Positions 7,206-13,020 of a stretch of DNA of 36,299 bases are shown piece after piece. The DNA lies in the NCBI GenBank assembly GCA_947626025.1, contig CANQQQ010000016.1:1-36299 (forward strand). Direction: 5' to 3'. The position numbers and the translations under genes are program-made. The notes under the pieces are model-generated. The model did not search any database, had not been told where the DNA came from, and saw only the letters and a list, made by a program, of their open reading frames with translations. Position 1 is the first letter of the stretch. Each line of letters starts with the position of its first letter. The stretch comes from an uncultured Clostridia bacterium (GTDB lineage Bacteria > Bacillota > Clostridia > TANB77 > CAG-508).

Positions 7206-7508
7206 ATGAGTGAAGAAGAAATAACAAAAATGTTAAACTGTTTTCCACAAATTGAAGTTGTTAAATACATTTTAAATTTACAAGAAGAAAATGCAGGTTT
7301 AAAAGCAGTTTTAAAAGGAACAACCCATTGTTATGACGAAGAAGAACATCAAAGGTTAAATAATATTTTAACCGAATTTGAAAAGTGGCTTGAAGAAGAT
7401 TTTAAAAAAGAAATGGAACACCCAACACCACAAATTTATTGTAATTGTTATAGCTGTAAAATTAAAGTTTTAAATAAATTACAAGAATTGAGAAATATAA
7501 CAAAATAA
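7206..7508 (+). CDS. 100-aa hypothetical protein
   Basis: The ATG at 7206 is preferred to an upstream GTG because it lies two bases after the previous stop. The start repeats the neighbour's MSE(E/I)E pattern. The body is helical (FEKWLEEDFKKEME) and the end carries IYCNCYSCKIKVL, a compact cysteine group. It may share origin with the other short Cys-containing proteins in this operon. Confidence 0.5.
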   Translation: MSEEEITKMLNCFPQIEVVKYILNLQEENAGLKAVLKGTTHCYDEEEHQRLNNILTEFEKWLEEDFKKEMEHPTPQIYCNCYSCKIKVLNKLQELRNITK

Positions 7509-7523
7509 ATTTTTAAAAAAGGG

Positions 7524-8024
7524 ATGATGATAGTGAAAGAATATATTAAACCTAAAAACATAGAAAATCATTATACAAAACCTGAAATGGTAAAGGATTT
7601 ATTGCTTCTTATTCCAATATGTAAAAATGATACTGTTTTAGATGCTGGAAGTGGATCAAATAAAGTGTGGTATAACGAAGTTAAATGCAAAGAAAAATAC
7701 GAGTGTGAATTAGAAGATGGAAATGATTTCTATAAATGGAATAAAAAAGTTGATTGGATTATAGGAAATCCACCATACAGCCATGCAAAATATTTTCTAT
7801 TAAAAGCTAGTGAAGTAGCTGAAAAAGGAATCGCATTTTTAGTAAATAATCAATGTTTTAATAGTTTTTTACTTCCTAGTAGATTAGAAAAAATGAAAGA
7901 AAAAGGATTTTATATAAATAAAATAAAAGTTGTAAATGATAAGCGCTGGTTTGGTAGGTATTATTTTATCATATTTATTAAAAAATATAATAACTTCATA
8001 GAATATGAGTTAAAAACTTATTAA
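7524..8024 (+). CDS. Small DNA adenine methyltransferase-like protein, possibly frameshifted at its end
   Basis: 166 residues. SAM-binding motif I reads VLDAGSGS (residues 38-45), and the catalytic NPPY (82-85) is in WIIGNPPYSHAKY, the signature of amino-methyltransferases acting on adenine or cytosine. No restriction partner is nearby, so an orphan methylase protecting phage DNA is likely. The start is uncertain: ATG at 7524 or 7527, or GTG at 7533 with AAAAAAGGG at a better distance. After the TAA, the +1 frame continues as LINNSGKQLSIFEME, a tail typical of phage methylases; a one-base change in the AAAAA at 8012-8016 would join it. Confidence 0.75.
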   Translation: MMIVKEYIKPKNIENHYTKPEMVKDLLLLIPICKNDTVLDAGSGSNKVWYNEVKCKEKYECELEDGNDFYKWNKKVDWIIGNPPYSHAKYFLLKASEVAEKGIAFLVNNQCFNSFLLPSRLEKMKEKGFYINKIKVVNDKRWFGRYYFIIFIKKYNNFIEYELKTY

Positions 8025-8064
8025 TAATAGTGGAAAACAATTAAGTATATTTGAAATGGAGTGA
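8014..8064 (+). pseudogene. Out-of-frame methylase tail with sliding-clamp-like motif QLSIF
   Basis: In the +1 frame after residue 164 of the methylase, the DNA reads K-L-I-N-N-S-G-K-Q-L-S-I-F-E-M-E-stop. QLSIF is close to the bacterial beta-clamp binding consensus QL(S/D)LF found at the C-termini of many phage and repair enzymes. Either the tail was lost by a frameshift in a 5-A run, or it is reached by ribosome slippage, or the base count is wrong. Confidence 0.5.
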
Positions 8065-8070
8065 TAAATG

Positions 8071-8427
8071 ATGAATAAAGATATTACATTGGAAGATTTA
8101 GGATGGGAAGAAATAGAACCATTTGCAATATTTAGAAAAACTTATAGAAAAGTCGACGAAATACTTGACTATGAAGAATTAAAAGAAGAAGTTAAAAATG
8201 GTGGAAAAGTAAGATATAAATATATTAATTTTACAGACTTTAAATTTTTAGGCAAAACAATTGAAATAGAAATACAAGAAGTAGAAGCCAAAGTAGAAAA
8301 TGAAGAATTATATTCTAAAAAACTAGGTAAAATATGTAAAATAGCAAATGCACAAATGAATTTATCAATGAAAGAATTACAAGCAATATATAACAAATGC
8401 AGAGATTTAGGGTGGTTAGATGAATAA
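8071..8427 (+). CDS. 118-aa conserved phage protein, unknown function
   Basis: ATG at 8068 or 8071; the second is at a better distance from TGGAGTG. The protein begins MNKDITLEDLGWEEIEPFAI and ends with LSMKELQAIYNKCRDLGWLDE, a start and finish seen in small clostridial phage proteins. The middle is beta-rich. Function unknown. Its end overlaps the next start by eight bases. Confidence 0.55.
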   Translation: MNKDITLEDLGWEEIEPFAIFRKTYRKVDEILDYEELKEEVKNGGKVRYKYINFTDFKFLGKTIEIEIQEVEAKVENEELYSKKLGKICKIANAQMNLSMKELQAIYNKCRDLGWLDE

Positions 8428-8650
8428 AGAATATATCAATAAAATTAGTGATAAAGAATTAAGAGAATATGTATCATTAGAAATACAAAAAAATGTTAAT
8501 CATTGTTGTAAGTGTGGAAAATCTACACCATTTAGAAATGAAAGGACAGGCTTAGGAAAATATGAAAATGGAATCTATATAAAGTTATGTAATTTGTGCA
8601 ATGATTGTTATTCAAATCTATTAGAGTATTTAGAAATAGGTGATGTGTAG
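8420..8650 (+). CDS. Zinc-ribbon-like small protein
   Basis: 76 residues with C29-x2-C32 (HCCKCGKSTPF) and C57-x2-C60-x2-C63 (KLCNLCNDC), which fits a four-cysteine zinc ribbon. It begins MNKEYINKISDKELREYV. Phage zinc ribbons are often transcription or recombination accessories, but no specific family is recognised. Upstream GGGTGG is a weak ribosome site; coupling to the previous gene is likely. Confidence 0.6.
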   Translation: MNKEYINKISDKELREYVSLEIQKNVNHCCKCGKSTPFRNERTGLGKYENGIYIKLCNLCNDCYSNLLEYLEIGDV

Positions 8651-8890
8651 ATGAATAAAGAATATGTGTTTGTTGGCAATGCTCAAAACAAAACAAGAGA
8701 TTTTATTAATCGATTAATTAAAGAAAATAAAGATCTAAAACATCAATTAGAAGAAAAAACCACTAAAGAAGAGGCTTTCAAAATATGGTTAACAAATCAA
8801 TTTAATAAAACACAAGATATAAAATATTTAGATATTTTAATGAAACACAAAGAAATATTAGAAAGAGGTAAAAATGAAAAAATATACTAG
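8651..8890 (+). CDS. 79-aa coiled-coil hypothetical protein
   Basis: ATG directly follows the previous stop. The start, MNKEYVFVG, repeats the 17-base start context of its neighbour (AGATGAATAAAGAATAT), suggesting that gene starts here have been shuffled by recombination. The middle (INRLIKENKDLKHQLEEKTT) is a leucine-zipper-like helix. No family recognised. Confidence 0.5.
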   Translation: MNKEYVFVGNAQNKTRDFINRLIKENKDLKHQLEEKTTKEEAFKIWLTNQFNKTQDIKYLDILMKHKEILERGKNEKIY

Positions 8891-9212
8891 AAAAGAATTA
8901 ATAGCAATTTGTGAGTCAGCATTTGTTCCTGAAATTAAATGGAACGATAGAGATAGTGAATCAGCACAATGTCAATTAGGTGAATGTTATGCTTTATTAA
9001 AAGCAGGTTGTGATTTTGAAATAATTTACGAAGATGATATTTGTGGAACTGATGAAAATACAATTTGGTTATATGTTTATTCTCATGGATTTAGTTGGTT
9101 TGAAAGTTTTAATAAACCTAATGAAAGAACAAGAGACGAAATGGAAGAACATCATTATTATTTGCCAACTATAAAAAGATTAAAAGAAGCAAATGGCAAT
9201 GATTGGTATTGA
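8874..9212 (+). CDS. 112-aa conserved phage protein, unknown function
   Basis: Starts inside the previous gene behind AAAGAGG. It contains RKELIAICESAFVPEIKWND, then CQLGECYALLKAGCDFEI and WLYVYSHGFSWFE, a mix of helix and aromatic-rich strand that looks like a folded globular domain. It ends in TGA. A similar small protein is often carried by phages of gut Firmicutes; no role known. Confidence 0.55.
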   Translation: MKKYTRKELIAICESAFVPEIKWNDRDSESAQCQLGECYALLKAGCDFEIIYEDDICGTDENTIWLYVYSHGFSWFESFNKPNERTRDEMEEHHYYLPTIKRLKEANGNDWY

Positions 9213-9233
9213 TTGATAAGGAAGTGAAATAAA

Positions 9234-9608
9234 ATGAAATTAGAAGTAGGAATGTATGTTAGAACTGATTTAGGTGAAATTGGCAAAGTTACAAGTGTAT
9301 CTAATGATAATTTTGAAGAATTTGGATTAAGTGGGCAGTTTTATAATAGTGAACCATTTTTAAAGGGTAACGAAACAAAAGCAAGTCATAATATTATAGA
9401 TTTAATTGAAAAACATGACCTAATTAAACATGATATTCTACATATATTGGAAGTTAAACAAATTGATAAAGAAAATGGAATAATATATTTTAATAATTTA
9501 TCATGGAAACTTAATATTAAAGATTTACAAAAAGCATTTGAATTAAATACAATTAAAATTTTAACACATGAACAATTTGAAAATAATTGTTATAGGATGG
9601 AGAAATAA
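9234..9608 (+). CDS. Conserved phage protein with SH3-like start
   Basis: 124 residues. MKLEVGMYVRTDLGEIGKVT opens like a small SH3-type barrel (G-x-Y-V-R ... G-x-I-x-K-V), a module found repeatedly in clostridial phage accessory proteins. The rest is a mix of strands and a final helix. AAGGAAGTG precedes the start. Function unknown. Confidence 0.6.
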   Translation: MKLEVGMYVRTDLGEIGKVTSVSNDNFEEFGLSGQFYNSEPFLKGNETKASHNIIDLIEKHDLIKHDILHILEVKQIDKENGIIYFNNLSWKLNIKDLQKAFELNTIKILTHEQFENNCYRMEK

Positions 9609-9610
9609 AT

Positions 9611-9760
9611 ATGGTATATATAAAACTAACAATCACAATTATTATGCTCTCATTATTGATTATTCAAATAATTAGTGCTGTACGTGGTGAATTAGAAAAG
9701 ACATTAATTTTATGTTTAATAATAAATGTTTTAAATATAATAAATCAATTTATAAGATAG
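9611..9760 (+). CDS. 49-aa two-segment membrane peptide
   Basis: ATG at 9611 follows the previous TAA by two bases. Hydrophobic segments at about 4-22 and 31-46 flank the short charged loop AVRGELEK. The size resembles tiny holin-like or inner-membrane phage peptides; with no lysis genes beside it, no role can be given. Confidence 0.5.
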   Translation: MVYIKLTITIIMLSLLIIQIISAVRGELEKTLILCLIINVLNIINQFIR

Positions 9761-9770
9761 GAAATTAGAT

Positions 9771-9944
9771 ATGAAAATAAAATACAAAGGCTATACAATA
9801 TCACAGGCGTCAAATAATCACGTTATGATTATAAAAGAAAAGGAAGTAGTATTTCATTCCTCAATGACTAAAAAATTAAATGAAGAACAATTAAAGAAAC
9901 AACTAGACTTTTATTTAATGTTAATTGATGAAATTAAATTATAA
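9771..9944 (+). CDS. 57-aa hypothetical protein
   Basis: ATG behind TAGGAAATTAG. MKIKYKGYTISQASNNHVMI suggests two strands with a basic face, followed by a helix (EEQLKKQLDFYLMLIDEI). This strand-strand-helix pattern resembles small phage DNA-binding or antirepressor-like proteins, but no family is recognised. Confidence 0.5.
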   Translation: MKIKYKGYTISQASNNHVMIIKEKEVVFHSSMTKKLNEEQLKKQLDFYLMLIDEIKL

Positions 9945-9961
9945 GATAGGAGATGAATAAA

Positions 9962-10186
9962 ATGGAATATGATGAAAAAGATGTTGAAGAATATTTAAAT
10001 ACTGATGAAGCCAAATTGCAAATAGAGATACAATCAAATATAGCAACAATAGCTCAATTGTTATATGAAAAGGAAATTATTACTGAAAAAGAATTTACTG
10101 AAACAAATAATAAAATAAAAGAAATCATAAAGACAAATACAAAAGAAAAAATAAAACAAGAATTAGAAAATATGAATGAGGAGTAA
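9962..10186 (+). CDS. 74-aa acidic helical protein
   Basis: The ATG at 9962 is chosen over 9953 because the AGGAG at 9948-9952 abuts the upstream one and is well spaced from this one. Strongly charged and helical (DEKDVEEYLNTDEAKLQIEI). It originally led into the gene now starting at 10770: a relic of that start, reading M-L-K-I-K-D-stop, lies just downstream at 10189. Confidence 0.5.
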   Translation: MEYDEKDVEEYLNTDEAKLQIEIQSNIATIAQLLYEKEIITEKEFTETNNKIKEIIKTNTKEKIKQELENMNEE

Positions 10187-10188
10187 AT

Positions 10189-10209
10189 ATGTTAAAAATA
10201 AAAGATTGA
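10189..10209 (+). pseudogene. Six-codon vestige of the start of the gene at 10770
   Basis: ATGTTAAAAATAAAAGATTGA reads M-L-K-I-K-D-stop, while the intact gene 580 bases away begins M-L-K-I-R-D-N. The HNH cassette lies exactly between them. The simplest reading is that the cassette entered at the start of this gene, supplied a new copy of the start, and left this stub. Confidence 0.55.
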
Positions 10210-10234
10210 GTATTTTATTAATATATGTTATAAT
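10206..10234 (+). promoter_or_regulatory. Extended -10 promoter of the HNH cassette
   Basis: TTGAGT (10206-10211), 17-bp spacer, TATAAT (10229-10234) with TGT before it. The predicted transcript start at about 10241 is the first base of the interlocked RNA structure. Confidence 0.8.
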
Positions 10235-10240
10235 TATATT

Positions 10241-10325
10241 GTCTAGTAAGCAAAGAAGATTTATATAAGCATTGGTGCTTACTAGACATAAATACCAGTG
10301 CTTGTATAAATCTTTTTTGTTTAAA
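10241..10325 (+). ncRNA. Interlocked two-helix leader RNA upstream of the HNH gene
   Basis: Helix 1: GTCTAGTAAGCA (10241-10252) pairs perfectly with 10276-10287. Helix 2: the 20 bases 10256-10275 pair with 10295-10314, with two G-U wobbles and no mismatch, followed by TTTTTTGTTT. The 5' arm of helix 2 lies inside the loop of helix 1 and abuts its 3' arm with no gap, so the helices interlock as a pseudoknot. Connecting loops of 3 and 7 nt seem too short for both full helices at once, so they may be alternatives: helix 2 as terminator and helix 1 preventing it. A further 6-bp hairpin (10266-10271 with 10276-10281) competes. The same design precedes the GIY-YIG gene. Confidence 0.75.
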
Positions 10326-10351
10326 TAAATGACATAAAGGAGGTGCAAGTA

Positions 10352-10786
10352 ATGAAAGAAATATTTAAAGATATAAAAAATTATGAAGGACTATATAAAA
10401 TTGGAACTAATGGAACTGTTATAAGCTTTTCAAGAAGTAATGATAAAAGATACAAAAATAAAAAATGGATATTAAAACAATATGAAGATAGAAATGAGTA
10501 TATGTATGTTATTTTATCTAATAATAAAAAAAGAAAAGCAATAAAAGTTCATAGATTAGTTGCAGAAACTTTTATTGAAAATATACATAATTATTCTTGC
10601 GTAAATCATATTGATTGTAATAAGAAAAATAATTGTGTAGAAAATTTGGAATGGTGTACTCATAAACAAAATACACAATGGGCATTAAAAAATGGTAGGT
10701 TTGAAAATATGAAAATATTAAATAGTAAAAGAATGAAAGAAAATAAACCAGTTTTAAGGAGATGGAATAATGTTAAAAATTCGTGA
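10352..10786 (+). CDS. NUMOD4/HNH homing endonuclease
   Basis: 144 residues. NUMOD4 DNA-binding module (FKDIKNYEGLYKIGTNGTVI) at 5-24 and beyond, then the HNH nuclease: VHRLVAETFI (H67), VNHIDCN (H86, D88) and CVENLEWCTHKQN (N98, H104, N107). Free-standing homing endonucleases of this type cut a phage allele lacking the insert and spread by repair. The ATG at 10352 has AAAGGAGGTG upstream. Its last 17 bases overlap the gene at 10770, and its own coding end carries the AAGGAG that now serves that gene. It sits behind its own promoter and structured leader, unlike the surrounding operon. Confidence 0.9.
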   Translation: MKEIFKDIKNYEGLYKIGTNGTVISFSRSNDKRYKNKKWILKQYEDRNEYMYVILSNNKKRKAIKVHRLVAETFIENIHNYSCVNHIDCNKKNNCVENLEWCTHKQNTQWALKNGRFENMKILNSKRMKENKPVLRRWNNVKNS

Positions 10787-10976
10787 TAATGTTGATTTAA
10801 AAGAATTAGGTTGTGATATGGATGAAGAAGATTTTATATGGGGTTATAAAGAATTACTATTTGATAAAGAAACAAAAGAAATATTATCAGAACAATTTGT
10901 AAGATATGGCGACATAAGACTCGATGTTTTATACGATTTAATAAAAGCAGATTTAGTTGAGAAAGTAGATGAGTAA
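10770..10976 (+). CDS. 68-aa hypothetical protein with start rebuilt by the HNH insertion
   Basis: Begins MLKIRDNVDLKELGCDMDEE. The 'Lk.IRDNVDLKeLe' opening recurs in small clostridial phage proteins of unknown role. The start lies inside the HNH gene, behind TTAAGGAGATGG. A short copy of the start is left at 10189 on the other side of the cassette. It leads directly into the DnaB-N-like gene. Confidence 0.6.
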   Translation: MLKIRDNVDLKELGCDMDEEDFIWGYKELLFDKETKEILSEQFVRYGDIRLDVLYDLIKADLVEKVDE

Positions 10977-11408
10977 ATGAATCAACTTTACGACTTAGAA
11001 ATAAATATATTATCATGTTTATTACAAAAGCCCGAATTAATGAAGAATCTAAAATTAGAAGATAAACATTTTATAAGAAATCAAAGATTGTGGCAATTTA
11101 TGAAAGCATTTTATAAAAAATATGAAACCTTTGATGTTGTCATGATGTTTAACGTATGCAAAAACAAATACAAAATAATAGAATATTTAAAATATCTTAT
11201 AGAAGTCGAACCGATTCCGAATAATTTTGAAAAATATCAACAGCAACTTATAGAATTGTACAACGAAAAAGAAAGCGAAAGCATTTTAATAAAAAACATT
11301 TATGAATTATCGAACGATTTATTGAACATGAATATTGAAGTTGACGAATTTGTAAAAAAAGTTAATAATATGTATGAAAGGATAAAAAAGGAATATGAAA
11401 ATAATTAA
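10977..11408 (+). CDS. Stand-alone DnaB N-terminal-like protein
   Basis: 143 residues. The start (YDLEINILSCLLQKPELMKN, then HFIRNQRLWQFMKAFYKKYETFDVVMM) follows the DnaB N-terminal domain pattern: 'E..iLs.ll..pe.m...l....F.......i...i..l......iD.v'. The ATPase domain is absent; the C-terminus is helical. It could bind the host DnaB or primase, as loader or inhibitor. ATG follows the previous stop directly with little ribosome site, suggesting coupling. Confidence 0.65.
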   Translation: MNQLYDLEINILSCLLQKPELMKNLKLEDKHFIRNQRLWQFMKAFYKKYETFDVVMMFNVCKNKYKIIEYLKYLIEVEPIPNNFEKYQQQLIELYNEKESESILIKNIYELSNDLLNMNIEVDEFVKKVNNMYERIKKEYENN

Positions 11409-11604
11409 AACTATGAAAAATTTAGTTGACGTACAAAAATACAAAAGAAAGTTTAACAGAATCAAAAATAATTATAATTCTAGTTTAGAAGAGATAAACA
11501 CATTAAAAGATGAGATAATAAAATTGCAACGAGAAAAAATATCACTATTAGAAAAATCAAAAGTTATAAAAAAAGAGATAAAAGAATTAAAGGCGAAAAA
11601 ATAA
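11395..11604 (+). CDS. 69-aa coiled-coil protein
   Basis: Overlaps the end of the DnaB-N-like gene by 14 bases, with AAAAAAGG before the ATG. Almost the whole chain is a lysine/glutamate-rich heptad helix (EEINTLKDEIIKLQREKISLL). Small coiled-coil phage proteins of this sort have no assigned role. Confidence 0.5.
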   Translation: MKIIKTMKNLVDVQKYKRKFNRIKNNYNSSLEEINTLKDEIIKLQREKISLLEKSKVIKKEIKELKAKK

Positions 11605-11664
11605 AAATATTAAAAATAGCATAGATCATCTTATAAAAACGCCTTTCATATAACTTTTTAAAAA

Positions 11665-11707
11665 AATCGGTGAGTTTGTTGCTATGAGTTTGACCGATTA
11701 AATTTTT
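11665..11707 (+). terminator. Hairpin with T run before the gene at 11718
   Basis: AATCGGT (11665-11671) pairs with ACCGATT (11693-11699) around a 21-base loop that holds TGAGTTTG twice (11671-11678 and 11685-11692). Six T follow at 11702-11707. It may be a terminator or a leader element, since the next gene's GGAGG starts within a few bases. Confidence 0.5.
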
Positions 11708-11717
11708 TGGAGGAAAA

Positions 11718-11966
11718 ATGAAATATATAATTGCCGATAGGAAAACAAAAAAGTTTTTAGGTAATGATTATTATATTGATTTAGAAAAAGGATACAAAGA
11801 TATTGACAAGGCACATAAATTTAGTGCATTTGAATTATTATTGGCAAGCAGAAAATTATTGAAAGATAAAAGTAATTACATAGTTTATGCTTGTGATGAT
11901 AAATTATCAAGAGATAAAAAATTTAATCTATTAAATGATTTATTAGATGATAATACGATACTTTGA
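11718..11966 (+). CDS. 82-aa hypothetical protein
   Basis: MKYIIADRKTKKFLGNDYYI starts behind GGAGG. The pattern (strand, turn, strand, then SAFELLLASRKLL helix) is a small alpha/beta fold often seen in phage early operons, with no assigned role. It is the last gene of the early operon; its final codons run into the terminator at 11953. Confidence 0.55.
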   Translation: MKYIIADRKTKKFLGNDYYIDLEKGYKDIDKAHKFSAFELLLASRKLLKDKSNYIVYACDDKLSRDKKFNLLNDLLDDNTIL

Positions 11967-11983
11967 CTGTATCGTATTTTTTT
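11953..11983 (+). terminator. Terminator whose loop carries the next promoter's -35 box
   Basis: ATACGATAC (11953-11961) pairs perfectly with GTATCGTAT (11969-11977) around the loop TTTGACT, followed by T to 11983. The TTGACT in the loop is the -35 of the promoter at 11963-11991. Confidence 0.9.
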
Positions 11984-11991
11984 GGTATAAT
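11963..11991 (+). promoter_or_regulatory. Promoter nested in the early-operon terminator
   Basis: TTGACT (11963-11968) lies in the hairpin loop; 17-bp spacer; TATAAT (11986-11991) with extended TGG. It starts the packaging-region transcript. Confidence 0.85.
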
Positions 11992-12028
11992 TAATTTGTT
12001 ATTAAGGTAGAAAAGTGAGGTTGATTCA

Positions 12029-12208
12029 ATGTGCGATGAAAAAATTGATATTCTTGACGGAAAAGATGAAACATTAATTATTCAAGAGGGAAATTATTAT
12101 GGTGGTGGAACAAATGACTATAATAAATTAGATAATAAACCACAGATTAATAGTGTTGAATTAATTGGAAACAAAACATCTGCAGCAGCCGAAAATTTAT
12201 GGAGCTAA
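12029..12208 (+). CDS. 59-aa peptide with phage-fibre motif
   Basis: After an acidic start it reads GNYYGGGTNDYNKLDNKPQI, then NSVELIGNKTSAAAENLWS. The 'YN.L.NKP.IN.v.L.GNKT...L' motif is a recurring segment of phage head fibres, tail fibres and baseplate proteins, normally within much longer chains. Here it stands alone, just upstream of the ERCC4 nuclease and terminase and behind its own promoter, with AGTGAGG before the ATG. It could be a minimal structural tip or a decayed fibre gene. Confidence 0.65.
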   Translation: MCDEKIDILDGKDETLIIQEGNYYGGGTNDYNKLDNKPQINSVELIGNKTSAAAENLWS

Positions 12209-12211
12209 TAA

Positions 12212-12697
12212 ATGAATAACATTCTTGTATTAGCAGATAGTAGACAAAAAAACGACAGTTATATAACAGATTATTTTGATAAAAACAATATTCAATGGAT
12301 TCGTACAGGTTTACCGAGCGCTGATTACATGGCTATTAGATATGACAATGGTTTTATAAAAGACTATTCTATTTTGATAGATACGAAAAAAGATGTTGAG
12401 GAAATAAGCGGAAATTTATGTAATACTACTCAACATGAAAGAATCAAAAGAGAAATATCCAAGGCGAAAGAACTTGGCTGTAAACAATTTTATTTTCTTA
12501 TTTGCGACAGTAAAATAAAAAATGCAAATGATTTAATGAAATGGTCTAGCACTAAAACGAAAGTAAAAGGCGAAACATTATTAAAAATCATGAAAACTAT
12601 GAAAGAAAGATACAATGTAAACTTTATGTTTACTTCAAAGAAAAACGCAGGTAAGATTATCGTTGATTTATTACTTGATAACACCAAAAAAATATGA
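12212..12697 (+). CDS. ERCC4-type nuclease
   Basis: 161 residues. D9-S-R11 (LADSRQ), then GLPSADYMAIRY with D38 and ILIDTKKDVEEISGNL with D57-x-K59, matching the ERCC4/XPF nuclease core G-D-x(n)-E-R-K in weakened form. The remainder (FYFLICDSK, ETLLKIMKTMKERY) continues the alpha/beta fold. Such small phage ERCC4 proteins usually lie by replication or terminase genes and may cut branched DNA before packaging. No helicase domain is attached. It begins three bases after the previous stop. Confidence 0.75.
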   Translation: MNNILVLADSRQKNDSYITDYFDKNNIQWIRTGLPSADYMAIRYDNGFIKDYSILIDTKKDVEEISGNLCNTTQHERIKREISKAKELGCKQFYFLICDSKIKNANDLMKWSSTKTKVKGETLLKIMKTMKERYNVNFMFTSKKNAGKIIVDLLLDNTKKI

Positions 12698-12703
12698 TAT
12701 ATT
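12675..12703 (+). promoter_or_regulatory. Extended -10 promoter before the gene at 12733
   Basis: TTGATA (12675-12680), 17-bp spacer and TATATT (12698-12703) preceded by TGA. It lies in the end of the ERCC4 gene. Confidence 0.7.
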
Positions 12704-12732
12704 TTATTTAAGATAAAAAAGAGGGTGTTAAT

Positions 12733-12990
12733 GTGAAATTTGATTCTAATTGGAGTTTTGAAGAAATTGTTTATAATGTACAGGCGCTAAAGGAAGAATA
12801 TGAAGATACTTTAGCGTCTTTTTTATGGCATGAATTAAGAGAAAGGAACGATTTTATTTCTGATATGAAAGAGAGAGTATATTCTTTAAATTTTAAAGAG
12901 TGGAAAAAAGACAAGATTTGGAACTATTTGAACGGATACGAATATTTTTCAGTATTGCAAGGCATATTAGACAGAGAACAAAAAAAGTGA
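12733..12990 (+). CDS. 85-aa hypothetical protein, GTG start
   Basis: GTG at 12733 behind GAGGGTG. The body is helical and aromatic-rich (WSFEEIVYNVQALKEEYEDT, FKEWKKDKIWNYLNGYEYF). It lies between the nuclease and terminase and has its own promoter. No family recognised. Confidence 0.55.
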   Translation: MKFDSNWSFEEIVYNVQALKEEYEDTLASFLWHELRERNDFISDMKERVYSLNFKEWKKDKIWNYLNGYEYFSVLQGILDREQKK

Positions 12991-12996
12991 TATAAT
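12968..12996 (+). promoter_or_regulatory. Extended -10 promoter before terS
   Basis: TAGACA (12968-12973, one mismatch), 17-bp spacer and TATAAT (12991-12996) with TGA. The first part lies within the end of the preceding gene. Confidence 0.7.
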
Positions 12997-13020
12997 TTTA
13001 AAAGAAAAGTAGGTGATAAC

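Noticed and set aside
10241-10786. HEARO/OMEGA RNA with IscB-type nuclease
   Set aside because: The nuclease is a 144-aa NUMOD4/HNH protein without a RuvC domain, and the leader is far shorter and differently folded than HEARO RNA as I know it.
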